From an uncultured Paracoccaceae bacterium (lineage in GTDB: Bacteria; Pseudomonadota; Alphaproteobacteria; Rhodobacterales; Rhodobacteraceae), in assembly GCA_947489705.1 (NCBI GenBank), contig CANLEQ010000001.1, positions 62,001 to 126,000 of the forward strand: DNA of 64,000 nt, read 5' to 3'. The notes below the pieces were generated by a model that was not told the DNA's origin, did not search any database, and saw only the letters and a program-made list of their open reading frames with translations. Made by a program: the position numbers and the translations under genes. Every line of letters begins with the position of its first letter. The first letter of the stretch is position 1. Shown piece by piece: positions 35,178 through 44,405 of this stretch.

Positions 35178-36602
35178 CTAGAGCCCCAGGGAGTTGTAGA
35201 CGTTCGAGATCCGCCGGATCGCCACGACATAGGCGGCCGTGCGCAGATCCTCGACCTTCGGGTTGTTGATCCAGACCTCCTTCATCTTCTTGAAGGATTC
35301 CCGCATCGTGTCGTCGAGCCCGGACCGCACGAGGTCGAGTTCGTCGGCTCCGTGCAGGAACGCGTCCTTGAAGCCGCGGGCCAGCTCGAAATTCGTACCC
35401 GTATCGGCCGAGATCCGCTCCAGCTCCTCGATCAGCATCCGCGCGCGGGCTTCTTCGTGCCGGCGTTCGAGCCGGCCGAGGCTGATCTGCGAGAGATTCT
35501 TCACCCATTCGAAATAGGAGACCGTCACCCCGCCGGCATTGGCGTACATGTCGGGAATGATCACGATGCCCCTGCGGCGCAGGATCTCGTCCGCATCGGC
35601 CGTGACGGGGCCGTTGGCCGCCTCGATGATCAGCTTGCACTTGATGCGCTCGGCGTTCCCGGCGTGGATCACGCTTTCGAGCGCGGCCGGGATGAGGATG
35701 TCGCATTCCCCCTCGAGCGCGGTCAGGCCGTTCTCGGCATGATCCCCGCCGGCAAAGCCCTTCACCCCGCCCGTCGCATGGATATGGCCGCGCAGGGCGT
35801 CGATGTTGATGCCCTGCGGGTTGGTGATGACGCCGTCGCGCTCGATCACGCAGGTCACCAGCGCGCCGTCCTCGGCCGACAGGAACTGCGCGGCGTGATA
35901 GCCGACATTGCCGAGGCCCTGGACGATCACGCGCTTGCCCGCGAGCGTGCCCGCAAGTCCCGCCTGACCGACCACGTCGGGATGACGGAAGAACTCGCGA
36001 AGTGCATATTGCACGCCGCGGCCCGTCGCCTCGACCCGGCCGTCGATCCCGCCGGCATGGCGCGGCTTGCCGGTGACGCAGGCCTTGGCGTTGATGTCGT
36101 CGGGATGCAGACGCTTGTAGGCATCGGCCATCCAGGCCATCTCGCGTTCGCCCGTGCCCATGTCGGGGGCGGGCACGTTCTGGCTGGGCGAGATCAGGTT
36201 CCGGCGCGACAGCTCGTAGGTGAAGCGGCGGGTGATGCGTTCCAGCTCGTCCTCGTTCCAGGCGCGCGGATCGATCCGCAACCCGCCCTTCGACCCGCCG
36301 AAGGGCACTTCGACGAGGGCGCATTTGTAGGTCATCAGGGCAGCCAGCGCCTCGACCTCGTCCTGGTTCACGTCCATCGAATACCGGATCCCGCCCTTCA
36401 CGGGTTCCATGTGTTCGGAATGGACCGACCGATAGCCGGTGAAGGTATGGATCTGCCCCCGCAGGCGCACGCCGAAGCGCACGGTATAGGTGGAATTGCA
36501 GACCCGGATCTTTTCCTCCAGCCCCGGCGCCAACTCCATGAGCGCGGCGGCGTTGCCGAACATGCGCTCCACCGAAGCCCGGAACGAATTGTGCGACGTC
36601 AT
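35178..36602 (-). CDS. gdhA: Glutamate dehydrogenase (Glu/Leu/Phe/Val dehydrogenase family)
   Basis: 474 residues. Catalytic lysine segment (VKGGIRYS near 68, MTYKCALVEVPFGGSKGG near 90-107), SPSQNVPAPDMGTGEREMAWM, the NAD(P) Rossmann motif VQGLGNVG near 213, and PAALESVI and EAANGPVT further on. The enzyme interconverts glutamate and 2-oxoglutarate plus ammonia. The length and the Rossmann motif fit hexameric GDH of the type widespread in Rhodobacterales; cofactor preference is not certain. Start: ATG at 36602 after GAGGAGACG (complement side). Confidence 0.93.
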   Translation of the reverse strand: MTSHNSFRASVERMFGNAAALMELAPGLEEKIRVCNSTYTVRFGVRLRGQIHTFTGYRSVHSEHMEPVKGGIRYSMDVNQDEVEALAALMTYKCALVEVPFGGSKGGLRIDPRAWNEDELERITRRFTYELSRRNLISPSQNVPAPDMGTGEREMAWMADAYKRLHPDDINAKACVTGKPRHAGGIDGRVEATGRGVQYALREFFRHPDVVGQAGLAGTLAGKRVIVQGLGNVGYHAAQFLSAEDGALVTCVIERDGVITNPQGINIDALRGHIHATGGVKGFAGGDHAENGLTALEGECDILIPAALESVIHAGNAERIKCKLIIEAANGPVTADADEILRRRGIVIIPDMYANAGGVTVSYFEWVKNLSQISLGRLERRHEEARARMLIEELERISADTGTNFELARGFKDAFLHGADELDLVRSGLDDTMRESFKKMKEVWINNPKVEDLRTAAYVVAIRRISNVYNSLGL

Positions 36603-36798
36603 GATCGTCTCCTCCTCAATCTCGACCGGCAGGCGACGAGCGCGCCTGCCCCCCACCACATGTAGCGGCGCCCGGACGGGTCTACGGCGCGGGCGCGACA
36701 ATCTCTCGTCCGCTCGCAGCGCGCAGCCTTCCGTCGGCGGAAGATGACCCCCCGTGGGGCGGTGCCGGCACGGCCCGCACGGGCCGCGAACCGGGCGA

Positions 36799-37137
36799 TC
36801 AGAAGAAGACGTCCTCCTTCGTGCCGTCGCAATCGGGCCGCGCCGCGCCGGAGAGGGTCGCGCGGACCCGCTCGAGCTTCAGCACCGCCTCCGCCGGAGC
36901 GAGATCGATCCTCGAGGCGGGGACCGTCTCCGAGAGGGCGGCGGTGAAGGCGCCGAGATCGCGGGCGGTCTGGACCAGCAGGTCGAGTTCCTGGAGGTCC
37001 GCCGGCGCCGGGCCGTCGGTCCGCGCCAGAAGGTCGCCCACCATGGATTCGACGCGCCGTCCCGCGGCCTCGATCGCACCCAGTTCGGCCGCGAGCCGGC
37101 AGAACACCCGGTCGAGCGGAACGACCTCGCCGCTCAT
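36799..37137 (-). CDS. Small helical chemotaxis protein, candidate CheT/CheZ-like CheY phosphatase
   Basis: 112 residues, last gene of the chemotaxis operon; its ATG overlaps the cheY stop (ATGA). Predicted helical hairpin. Helix 2 contains D52-LLV-Q56 (LQELDLLVQTARDL), matching the DxxxQ catalytic pattern of CheZ and of the small rhizobial protein CheT, where the Gln orients water on CheY-phosphate. The C-terminus, TKEDVFF, resembles the acidic-aromatic CheZ tail that docks CheY. Overall similarity to known families is too low to be sure; it could instead be an unclassified scaffolding protein. Confidence 0.6.
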   Translation of the reverse strand: MSGEVVPLDRVFCRLAAELGAIEAAGRRVESMVGDLLARTDGPAPADLQELDLLVQTARDLGAFTAALSETVPASRIDLAPAEAVLKLERVRATLSGAARPDCDGTKEDVFF

Positions 37138-37520
37138 AGCGGCCCCGTCACGGTCTGGAGGACGGATTTCAGCTTGGCGGTGTTGAAGGGCTTCGGAATG
37201 AAGTTGTTGAGCCCCCATTTGCGCGCCTCGTCGAGAAGCGGCTTCGTCATCGAGCCGCTGATCAGGATGAATCCCACACGCGAGGTGCTTTTCTGCGTGC
37301 GCAGCTTCTGGAGAAGCTGGAGGCCGCTCATGCCGGGCATGTTCTGGTCGCACAGGATGATGTGAACGCCCTGGCGGGTGGCGATGTCGAACGCCTTTTC
37401 GCCGCTGCTGCAGTGATCGACATTCTTGAACCCGATTTCCTCCAGGGACATGCAGACGAGACCCCTGCTGACGCTGGTATCGTCGACGACCAGAACCTTG
37501 AGGGAATTCTTAAGCGACAT
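37134..37520 (-). CDS. CheY-type response regulator
   Basis: 128 residues, single receiver domain. Acidic pair VVDDTS at 11-16, phospho-acceptor Asp58 (ILCDQNMPG), Ser in ISGSMT, and conserved Lys in FIPKPFN near 112. No output domain, so it acts by protein contact. It overlaps the upstream CheR end by 11 bases and the downstream small helical protein by 4, so the trio CheR-CheY-small protein is tightly coupled. Confidence 0.93.
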   Translation of the reverse strand: MSLKNSLKVLVVDDTSVSRGLVCMSLEEIGFKNVDHCSSGEKAFDIATRQGVHIILCDQNMPGMSGLQLLQKLRTQKSTSRVGFILISGSMTKPLLDEARKWGLNNFIPKPFNTAKLKSVLQTVTGPL

Positions 37521-38418
37521 TGTGACGTTCCTTTAACGACGGGATGGAGGGGGAGTGCCGGGCCTTCGGGCGCCGGAAGGAAGTTGGTGCGAAGAGTTCG
37601 AGCCGATCCGACAGGCTCGCGCCGATGCGCTCGGAATGCCCGATGAAGAGGAGGCCCTCCTCGTCGAGCACGCGTTCGAGCCCGGTCCAGAGCCTGAGCT
37701 GGGTCGCGGCATCCATGTAGATTGCCACGTTTCGGCAGAAGATCACGTCGAAGGGGCCGGAAACGGGCCAGGCGTCCATGAAGTTCAGATATCCGAACGT
37801 CACCAGATCGCGCAGTCCGGCGCGAATGCGCAGCATGCCGTCCTGCTCCGCGGGCTCGAAGAGGGCGGCGCGGCTTTCGGGCGCGAGATCGCGGATCGCC
37901 TGCGCGTCGTAGAGCCCCGCCTCGCCGCGGGCGAGCATCAGGCGGTTGATGTCGGTCGCGAGGATCTTGACGTCGTGGCAATGCGCGTCGGGAAACGCGG
38001 CAAGCAGCGTCGCGGCCATGCTGTAGGGTTCCTCGCCGCTCGAACAGGCCGCCGACCACAGCCGGACACGCCCGCCCGCCCGCGCCTTGCGGATGAGCCG
38101 CGGCAGGGCCCGGGACGTCATGAGGTCGAAATGATCCCGCTCGCGGAAGAAGCGCGTGGTGTTGGTGGTCAGCGCGTCGATCATCTGGTCGAGCTCGACC
38201 GCCCCCGCCTTGCTCGTCACCAGCGCCAGGTACGGATCGAAGCCCTGGTATCCGAGCCTTCGCAGATGCTTGGACAGGCGCGAGATGACGAGCTTCTGCC
38301 CGCCCTCGGCGAGCGTCAGGCCGGCGCGATCCCGCAGGATCTTCGCGATCCGTTGGAACTGCATCTCCGTGAGGTCGAGGTCGAGGCCGCCCGGTTGCAG
38401 CCCCCGCGTCGCGGTCAT
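37510..38418 (-). CDS. cheR: CheR chemoreceptor methyltransferase (set 1)
   Basis: 302 residues. N-terminal CheR helices (FQRIAKILRDRAGLTL; TNTTRFFRERDHFD) and the SAM-binding domain: RLWSAACSSGEEPYSMA near 118-134, ILATDIN, FDVIFCRNVAIY and LFIGHSE. Transfers methyl groups from SAM to receptor glutamates. The gene overlaps cheW by 4 bases. One of two cheR genes in the region; the other is next to cheB. Confidence 0.95.
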   Translation of the reverse strand: MTATRGLQPGGLDLDLTEMQFQRIAKILRDRAGLTLAEGGQKLVISRLSKHLRRLGYQGFDPYLALVTSKAGAVELDQMIDALTTNTTRFFRERDHFDLMTSRALPRLIRKARAGGRVRLWSAACSSGEEPYSMAATLLAAFPDAHCHDVKILATDINRLMLARGEAGLYDAQAIRDLAPESRAALFEPAEQDGMLRIRAGLRDLVTFGYLNFMDAWPVSGPFDVIFCRNVAIYMDAATQLRLWTGLERVLDEEGLLFIGHSERIGASLSDRLELFAPTSFRRPKARHSPSIPSLKERHNVA

Positions 38419-38891
38419 GCGAGCGCCCGTATCGTGGCCGACATCGTCGCCCCGAGCGCGTCGGTGCTCAGCACCCGCAAGGTGTGATCCTTCGACGAGA
38501 TGATGCCGCCGATGAAGTCGCTCGCCTCGGCGCAGCTGATCTTGGGCATCGGCTGGATCTCCTCGGGCGCCACGTTCACGATGTCGACCACCGCCGTGAC
38601 CAGAAGGCCCACGACCTGTTCGGAGATCATCGCGATGATGATGACGTTGCGCGCGCGCCGCTCGCAGGGGCCGAGGCCCAGCCGTGCGGACAGATCGACG
38701 ATCGGCACGATGTCGCCGCGCAGATTCATGACGCCCAGCACGTCGACCGGCGCATGCGGCAGCATCGTCACGCTCGTCCAGCTGCGGATCTCGCGGACCA
38801 GCATGATGTCCATGCAGAATTCCTGGTCGCCGACATAGAAGGTGAGGAATTCTCCCTTTCTGCCCTTTGGCGCGGCCTCACCTGTGATCAT
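38415..38891 (-). CDS. cheW: CheW coupling protein (set 1)
   Basis: 158 residues of CheW fold: FLTFYVGDQEFCMDIMLVREI, LGVMNLRGDIVPIVDLSARLGL, and VGLLVTAVVDIVNV. Links receptors to CheA. The ATG overlaps the cheA stop, and its stop overlaps cheR (ATGA both), so it is firmly part of the operon. No extra domains. Confidence 0.95.
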   Translation of the reverse strand: MITGEAAPKGRKGEFLTFYVGDQEFCMDIMLVREIRSWTSVTMLPHAPVDVLGVMNLRGDIVPIVDLSARLGLGPCERRARNVIIIAMISEQVVGLLVTAVVDIVNVAPEEIQPMPKISCAEASDFIGGIISSKDHTLRVLSTDALGATMSATIRALA

Positions 38892-41113
38892 GCTGAAACC
38901 CCTTTCGTGTCGGGACCGGAGGCCGATGCGGAGGACGCCGGCGCGCCGCGATGGGTGATCTCGTCGATGTCGACGATCAGGGCAATCCGTCCGTCGCCGA
39001 GAATCGTGGCGGCGGCGACGCAGTCAACATGGCCATAATTGCTTTCCAGGCTCTTAATCACGACCTGTCTCTGCTCGTGGATCCGGTCGACGGCCAGCGC
39101 GCGCTGGGTCCCCTGGTCGTCCTCGAGCAGCAGCAGCACACCGTCGCGCTCGATCGCGGATTCGGTCGAATATCCGAAGACCTGACCCAGATCGATGATC
39201 GGGATGACGACGTTGCGCAGGTTGAGCATCTGCGCGGTGCGGTCGATCCGGTGCAGTTGCGCCGCCTTGGGGCGGATCGTCTCGGCGATGGCCGAGATCG
39301 GCACCACCAGCGTCTCGCCGGCCACATCGACGACCATGCCGTCCATCACGGCGAGCGTCAGCGGCAGGCTGATCGAGATCGTGCTGCCCTCGCCCGGTGT
39401 CGACAGGATCGACACGCGGCCGCCCAGGCGCTTGATCTCGCTGTTGACGACGTCCATGCCGACGCCCCGGCCCGACAGGCTGGTGACCGCGCTGGCGGTG
39501 GAGAAGCCCGGCGTGAAGAGCAGCCGGTCGATCTCGGCCGGGCCGAGGACGGCGTTCTCGGCCACCAGCCCCTTGGAGATGGCGGAGGCCAGCACTTTCT
39601 CGCGGTTGATGCCGCCGCCGTTGTCGGCGACCTCGATCACCACCCGGCCCGAGCGGTGCGCCGCCGAGAGCGTGACGGTGCCCTGCGGGTCCTTGCCGGC
39701 CGCGACGCGGGTCTCGGACGTCTCGAGACCGTGATCGATGGCGTTGCGCAGGATATGGGTCAGGGGATCGACCAGCCGTTCGATCACCGTGCGGTCGACC
39801 TCGGTATCCTCGCCTTCGGTGACGAAGCGCACGTTCTTGCCGGCGATCTGCGCGGTCTCGCGGACGATCCGCCCCATCCTTTGGAAGAGCGGCTTCACCG
39901 ATTGCGCACGGATCGCCATGACGCCTTCCTGGATATGCCGGGTCAGGCTGCGAAATTCCTCGAGCGACGTGGCCAGGCGCGTGCCGTTCTGCAGGCCCGC
40001 CTCCTGGACGGCCTGCGTGACGACGGATTGCGTGATGAGCAGCTCGCCCACGATGTTGATGAGGTCGTCGACGATGTCGAGATTGACCCGCACCGTGGCC
40101 TTCGCCGCCGCCGCCTTGGCGCCCGGCTTCTTCTCTTCGGCCGCGTCGGGATCGGGCTCCGGCGCGGGTGCATCGGGCGCGGGTGCATCGCTTGCAGGCG
40201 CGTCGGGCGCGGCCGCGTCCGCGGGGAACGGCAGGACGTCGCTGCCGGCCTCCGGCGCCTCCCCTTCGGACGGGATCGGGAAGGCCGGCGGGGCAAAGCC
40301 CTCGTCGTCGTCCGAAGGCGCCTCGAAGGCCGAGAGGTCGAAAGCGGGCGCCGCGGCCGGCAGGGGATCGATCGTGATTTCCGCGTGCGGTTCGGCGAAT
40401 TCGAAGATCTCGCGGATCGGCTCCTCGTCGCACGCCGTCTCGAGCGTCAGCGACCAGGACAGGCGCGGGGTCTCGGGGTCATCGGTCGCGTCCGCGCCCT
40501 CGTCGAGCAAGGCCTCCACCGACAGGGTGCCCAGCGTCTCGAGCTCGCGAAAGAGGTGCAGCGGCTCGTGCCCGTTGGCATAGAGCGCCCGGCTCGGCAC
40601 GAACCGGATCGAGAACCCGTCGCTCTGCACCGCATCGTCGCCCGCAGGGTCGCCGAAGCCGAAATCGAGGGAGACCGGCACGAAGGCGTCCGAGAGGTCC
40701 GCCTCCCCGTCATCCTCTCCCGTCGACAGGGCGCCGATCCGCTCGATCTGCCCCTCGAGCGCCGCGGCATCCGGTTCGTCGCCGGCCGCGCCCAGCGAGA
40801 CCAGCTCGGCCAGGTAATCCGATGCGGCGTAGAACTCGCGCATGAGTTCGGAGGTCAGCTCCTGCTGGCCGCCGCGCACCTCGTCGAGGATGGTCTCGAA
40901 GACATGCGCGAAGCGGGTGATCGCGTCGAGAGAGAAGGACGCAGCCCCCCCCTTGATCGAATGCACCGCCCGGAAGATCGTGTTGACCGTCTCGGGGTCC
41001 TGCTCTCCGTCCGACACGGCGTCCTGGAGTGCATCCAGGCCGTCCGTCAGTTCTTCGAGCTGCTCTTCGCATTCCACGAAGAAGAGCTGACGGATCTCGC
41101 TGAGGCTCGACAT
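38888..41113 (-). CDS. cheA: Chemotaxis histidine kinase CheA (set 1)
   Basis: 741 residues. P1/HPt with phospho-His51 (FRAVHSIKGGAASF), a second alpha/beta domain of P2 type at about 175-260, an Ala/Pro-rich linker (about 270-330), dimerisation helices, the kinase core with N box ILRNAIDHGLE and SGRGVGMDVV, and a C-terminal CheW-like domain. Phosphorylates CheY proteins and CheB in response to receptors. The long low-complexity linker includes repeated APDAP units. The gene starts 3 bases after the preceding cheY. Confidence 0.95.
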   Translation of the reverse strand: MSSLSEIRQLFFVECEEQLEELTDGLDALQDAVSDGEQDPETVNTIFRAVHSIKGGAASFSLDAITRFAHVFETILDEVRGGQQELTSELMREFYAASDYLAELVSLGAAGDEPDAAALEGQIERIGALSTGEDDGEADLSDAFVPVSLDFGFGDPAGDDAVQSDGFSIRFVPSRALYANGHEPLHLFRELETLGTLSVEALLDEGADATDDPETPRLSWSLTLETACDEEPIREIFEFAEPHAEITIDPLPAAAPAFDLSAFEAPSDDDEGFAPPAFPIPSEGEAPEAGSDVLPFPADAAAPDAPASDAPAPDAPAPEPDPDAAEEKKPGAKAAAAKATVRVNLDIVDDLINIVGELLITQSVVTQAVQEAGLQNGTRLATSLEEFRSLTRHIQEGVMAIRAQSVKPLFQRMGRIVRETAQIAGKNVRFVTEGEDTEVDRTVIERLVDPLTHILRNAIDHGLETSETRVAAGKDPQGTVTLSAAHRSGRVVIEVADNGGGINREKVLASAISKGLVAENAVLGPAEIDRLLFTPGFSTASAVTSLSGRGVGMDVVNSEIKRLGGRVSILSTPGEGSTISISLPLTLAVMDGMVVDVAGETLVVPISAIAETIRPKAAQLHRIDRTAQMLNLRNVVIPIIDLGQVFGYSTESAIERDGVLLLLEDDQGTQRALAVDRIHEQRQVVIKSLESNYGHVDCVAAATILGDGRIALIVDIDEITHRGAPASSASASGPDTKGVSA

Positions 41114-41116
41114 GGC

Positions 41117-41485
41117 TCAGACCCTCGCGACGCGGCGGATGGCCGAGATCAGGCGCGTGTCGTCGAACGGCTTGACGATCCAGCCGGTGGCGCCGCTGCG
41201 CCGCGCGCGGTCCTTCATCTCCGGGCTGCTCTCGGTGCTCAGGACCAGGATCGGCACACTGGCACCGTCATCCGATCCGCGGACCGCCTCGATCACGCCG
41301 AACCCGTCGAGCCGGGGCATGTTGATGTCGGTGATGATCACGTCGGGCGCCGCGGCGCGCAGCCGCTCCATCCCGTCGGCGCCGTCTTCGGCCGTGGTCA
41401 CCTGAAAGCCCGCCTCCTCGAGGGAGACGCGGAGCAGGTCCCGCATCGTGCGGGAATCGTCGATGGCGAGGATGCGCAGCGTCAT
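41117..41485 (-). CDS. cheY: CheY-type response regulator (set 1)
   Basis: 122 residues, receiver only. IDDSRTMRDL at 8-17, phospho-acceptor Asp53 (IITDINMPRLDG), VLSTESS, and WIVKPFDD with the conserved Lys near 109. This is the canonical flagellar-motor CheY shape (TESS..KPF). ATGA overlap with the STAS gene upstream and a 3-base gap to cheA downstream place it in the operon core. Confidence 0.95.
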   Translation of the reverse strand: MTLRILAIDDSRTMRDLLRVSLEEAGFQVTTAEDGADGMERLRAAAPDVIITDINMPRLDGFGVIEAVRGSDDGASVPILVLSTESSPEMKDRARRSGATGWIVKPFDDTRLISAIRRVARV

Positions 41486-41772
41486 GATGCCGGGTCCTTT
41501 CTGAGCAGCAGGTCTTGAAGGCCGAGGATCCGCAGGTCGTCCTCGAATTCGGCGGAGGCCATGATGGAGATCCGGCCGCCCCCCGCCTCGACTTGGCCGG
41601 CGAAGCGCAGCAGCTGTTCGGCGGCGAGCGCGCCGACCGTCCGCACGCCCGTGGCGTCGATCCGGATCTCCGTTCCGGGCTCGAGCCCGGCGCTCGCCGT
41701 CTCGATGGTCTTTGCAAGGTCGCCCACCGCCGAGGAGGGCATCTTGTCGGGAAGCACGATTGGGTCGCTCAC
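41482..41772 (-). CDS. STAS-domain chemotaxis protein (set 1)
   Basis: 96 residues, single STAS domain resembling anti-anti-sigma factors: IRIDATGVRTVGALAAEQLLRFAGQ is the strand-loop-helix region. The usual phosphorylatable Ser of the DSSG loop is not obvious (TVGALA). Small STAS proteins beside cheY-cheA occur in many alphaproteobacterial che operons; their role is not settled. Lies 4 bases after cheD, overlaps cheY. Confidence 0.82.
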   Translation of the reverse strand: MSDPIVLPDKMPSSAVGDLAKTIETASAGLEPGTEIRIDATGVRTVGALAAEQLLRFAGQVEAGGGRISIMASAEFEDDLRILGLQDLLLRKDPAS

Positions 41773-41776
41773 GGGA

Positions 41777-42319
41777 TCAATCCTCGAAAAAAAGTACGTC
41801 GTCGACCGGCGCGGGGGCGGTCGGGGAAGGCGGCGGGGGGGCGGCCATCAGGCGCTGGCGCACCGCCCCCGTGGCGGGAACGAACCGGAGCCGGCGCCCC
41901 TGATGGCCGCCGAGACTGCTGGCCGTGCAGGGAATGCCCTCCCGCTCGAGGAAATCCCTGGCGAAGCGGGCATTGGCCGCGCCGATATGGCCCATGCCCC
42001 CTTCCATCGTCGCGCCGCCGAAGAGCTTTGCCTGCAGGCGCGATTTCTTGGCGCCGAGCTTCAGGAGGCCGTTGATCAGCACCTCCATCGCATAGAGGCC
42101 GTAGCGCTCGGACGGGGTTCGGCCGCTCGGCTGCGCGGCGAGCAGGAAGTGGTTCATCCCCCCCACGCGCACCACCGGGTCGAAGAGGCAGGTCGCCACG
42201 CAGGATCCCAGAAGGGTTGTCAGCACCACCGACGGGTCGCCGCTGATCCGGAACTCCCCCTGGAAGACCGTGATCTCCTGCGAGCCGCCTTCCGTGATCT
42301 CTGCGACCGTCACCGGCAC
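41777..42319 (-). CDS. cheD: Chemoreceptor glutamine deamidase CheD
   Basis: 180 residues from a GTG at 42319. CheD deamidates receptor glutamines. Catalytic Cys40 (LLGSCVATCLFDP) and His57 (GGMNHFLL), plus KLFGGATMEGG and IGAANARFARDFLEREGI further on, are family-typical. After the domain comes a Pro-rich tail ending APVDDVLFFED, which resembles a CheY-docking peptide. GGGAG lies 7 bases before the GTG; the in-frame ATG at 42349 has no Shine-Dalgarno and lies over a palindrome. Confidence 0.9.
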   Translation of the reverse strand: MPVTVAEITEGGSQEITVFQGEFRISGDPSVVLTTLLGSCVATCLFDPVVRVGGMNHFLLAAQPSGRTPSERYGLYAMEVLINGLLKLGAKKSRLQAKLFGGATMEGGMGHIGAANARFARDFLEREGIPCTASSLGGHQGRRLRFVPATGAVRQRLMAAPPPPSPTAPAPVDDVLFFED

Positions 42320-42331
42320 GGCTGCTCTCCC

Positions 42332-42347
42332 GTTTCGCGCGCGAAAC
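42332..42347. promoter_or_regulatory. 16-bp perfect palindrome upstream of cheD
   Basis: GTTTCGCGCGCGAAAC, 12 bases upstream of the cheD GTG and partly overlapping its Shine-Dalgarno region. It could be a regulatory site or a hairpin sequestering the ribosome site. The 168-base gap between this MCP gene and cheD is the largest inside this part of the operon. Confidence 0.35.
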
Positions 42348-42487
42348 ATTTCGCCCGCGCGCCGGCGACGGAGAGAAGCGTGGTCTCGCGAAATGTCATG
42401 GCTGTCGCTCTCGCTCGGACCGCTCTCGCGGTGCAAAGATCACGGGTGGACGTGGCGGGGTCTCGGGTCGCGGGGGGGGTGCGGCGT

Positions 42488-44278
42488 CTAGAAGTCCGTC
42501 CACCCCCCCGCCGCGGCCGCGGGTTCGTCCTGGCGCGGCTTGAGGAAGGAGACGTTCTCCCCCTTGGCCGCCGCCTCCTGAACCTTCGGCCGGAAGGCAT
42601 GGACGTTCGCGTCCCTGAAGCCGCTCACCAGGGCCCGCAGGTTCGAGCCACGCTCGCCCAGATGGGTCGCCGCGGCGGCGCTTTCCTCGGCGATCGCGGC
42701 GTTTCGCTGGGTGGTGATGTCGATATCGGCAATCGACTGGCGCACCGAGGAAATGCCCTGCGCCTGCTCGGACGTCGCCTTCGAGACGTCGCGCATGTTG
42801 TCGGCGAAGGCCGAGACGGAGGTGACGATCTCGGACAGGGCGTCGCCGCTGCGCGAGACGAGGGTCGATCCGTGCGTCACCGCCGCGTGGCTCTTTTCCA
42901 CCAGGTCGTTGATGTCGCGCGCGGCCTCGGTCGCCCGTTGCGCGAGGGCTCTCACCTCGGAGGCCACCACGGCGAAGCCACGTCCCGCCTCGCCCGCCCG
43001 CGCCGCCTCGACGCCCGCATTGAGGGCGAGCAGGCCGGTCTGGAAGGCGATGGCGTCGATCATCTCGTTGACGTGGCGGATGTTCTTCGCGCTCTCCTCG
43101 ATCTCCTTCATCGAGCTGATCGCCTCGCGGACGATGCCGTGGCCGGCCTCTGCGACGCTGACCGCCTCCGCGGCACGGCTGGTGGCCGTCCGGGTGTTCT
43201 CGGCGTTAGACTGGACCGCGCTCTCCATCTGGGTCATCGCGGCGGAGGTCTCCTCGACGCGGGCCGCCTGCTGCTCGTTGCGGGTCGACAGGTTCTGCAC
43301 GCTGCTCGCGATGACTTCGGTCTCTTCCGCGATGCCGTCGGCGGAGGCGCGGATGTCGGAGACCAGCTCGCCCAGGCGCCGGGCGGTCGCGATGACCGCC
43401 TCACGCAATCCCGCGAAGCGGCCATCCGCCACCTCGGGGATGCGCGGGCTCAGGTCGCCCCCGGCCAGCGCCTCGAGCCCGCCCGAAATCCGGTCGAGCG
43501 CCTCGACGGTCTCGCTGAGGTCGGTGGCCAGCGCGATCACCTTGCAGGGGGTCCCGTCGGCATCGAGGACGGGCGTATAGCTGGCCTTGATCCAGACGGA
43601 CCGGTCCGACCGGGATGCGTGGCCGAACTCGCCGGTCATCGCCTCGCCGCGGCTCAGCCGCTCCCAGAAATCGGCCGCCACGGAGGCCGCGTCGCCGCCC
43701 CCGCCGAGCAGCACGGCATGGCTGCGCCCCTGGATCTCGGAGAGCGTCCGGCCCGTGAGCTTCAGGAAATTCTCGTTCGCGCCGAGGATCGTCCCGGCGA
43801 GGTCGAATTCAACGAAGGACAGCGACCGCGACAGCGCCTCCATCAGCGATGCGGCGGCGGCGGAACGCTCCCATGCGGGGCTGCTTTCCCGGGCGATGAC
43901 CATGACGCGGGCGACGGCGCCCTTCTCGTCGGCCACAGGAACGTAGGACGCCTCGATCCAGATGCGGCTGCCGTCCCGTGCGATGCGGGCGAACCGGCCG
44001 TGATGCGGAATGCCTTGCGACAATTCGCGCCAGAAGGTCTTGTACTCGGGCGTCTTCGCCTCATCCGCAGACACGAACGCGGCATGGTTGCGGCCCGCAA
44101 GCTCGCCCTCGCCAAACCCGAAAAGCGTCGAGAACCGCTCGTTCGCCTCGAGGATCGTTCCGTCGATCTTGAACCAGATCACGGCGTGGCTCGCGGCGAG
44201 GGCCTCCCCGGCTTCGGAGGACCGAAGCTTGGTTTCCGCGTTCTTTTTCACGCCCCTGTCCATTCGAAACCAGTTCAT
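42488..44278 (-). CDS. Soluble PAS-PAS methyl-accepting chemotaxis protein
   Basis: 596 residues, no TM segments. Two PAS domains (about 28-140: [20 protein letters not shown]; about 150-265: [21 protein letters not shown]), then the MCP signalling region with hairpin tip [20 protein letters not shown] and [17 protein letters not shown] near 415-455. The protein ends GWTDF, matching the xWxxF pentapeptide that tethers CheR or CheB. A cytoplasmic receptor sensing redox state or an internal ligand through its PAS domains is likely; no haem-binding His can be asserted. Confidence 0.92.
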   Translation of the reverse strand: MNWFRMDRGVKKNAETKLRSSEAGEALAASHAVIWFKIDGTILEANERFSTLFGFGEGELAGRNHAAFVSADEAKTPEYKTFWRELSQGIPHHGRFARIARDGSRIWIEASYVPVADEKGAVARVMVIARESSPAWERSAAAASLMEALSRSLSFVEFDLAGTILGANENFLKLTGRTLSEIQGRSHAVLLGGGGDAASVAADFWERLSRGEAMTGEFGHASRSDRSVWIKASYTPVLDADGTPCKVIALATDLSETVEALDRISGGLEALAGGDLSPRIPEVADGRFAGLREAVIATARRLGELVSDIRASADGIAEETEVIASSVQNLSTRNEQQAARVEETSAAMTQMESAVQSNAENTRTATSRAAEAVSVAEAGHGIVREAISSMKEIEESAKNIRHVNEMIDAIAFQTGLLALNAGVEAARAGEAGRGFAVVASEVRALAQRATEAARDINDLVEKSHAAVTHGSTLVSRSGDALSEIVTSVSAFADNMRDVSKATSEQAQGISSVRQSIADIDITTQRNAAIAEESAAAATHLGERGSNLRALVSGFRDANVHAFRPKVQEAAAKGENVSFLKPRQDEPAAAAGGWTDF

Positions 44279-44370
44279 AGCTCACCTCCGTGGATCTTGC
44301 GCTTTTTAGATGATGCGGAATTAAAATCCGCTTAAACGGGATGCCGTTTTTCACGGCACGGGCAATTTCC

Positions 44371-44399
44371 GGGGCCGTTTCCGCAATGCGGACGGCCCC
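44371..44399 (-). terminator. Strong hairpin after cheB (no T-tract)
   Basis: GGGGCCGT...ACGGCCCC with an inner CCGC-AAT-GCGG stem, starting 7 bases after the cheB stop. Two weaker hairpins follow toward the MCP gene (TGCCGT-N5-ACGGCA at 44342-44358, GCGGA-N7-TCCGC at 44315-44331). No U-run follows, so it may attenuate, stabilise the cheB mRNA end or act with Rho rather than terminate intrinsically. Confidence 0.4.
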
Positions 44400-44405
44400 G
44401 AAATG

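Noticed and set aside
38415-38891. Possibility that the set-1 CheW is a CheV (CheW-receiver) protein
   Set aside because: Only 158 residues with a single CheW fold and no receiver Asp motif.
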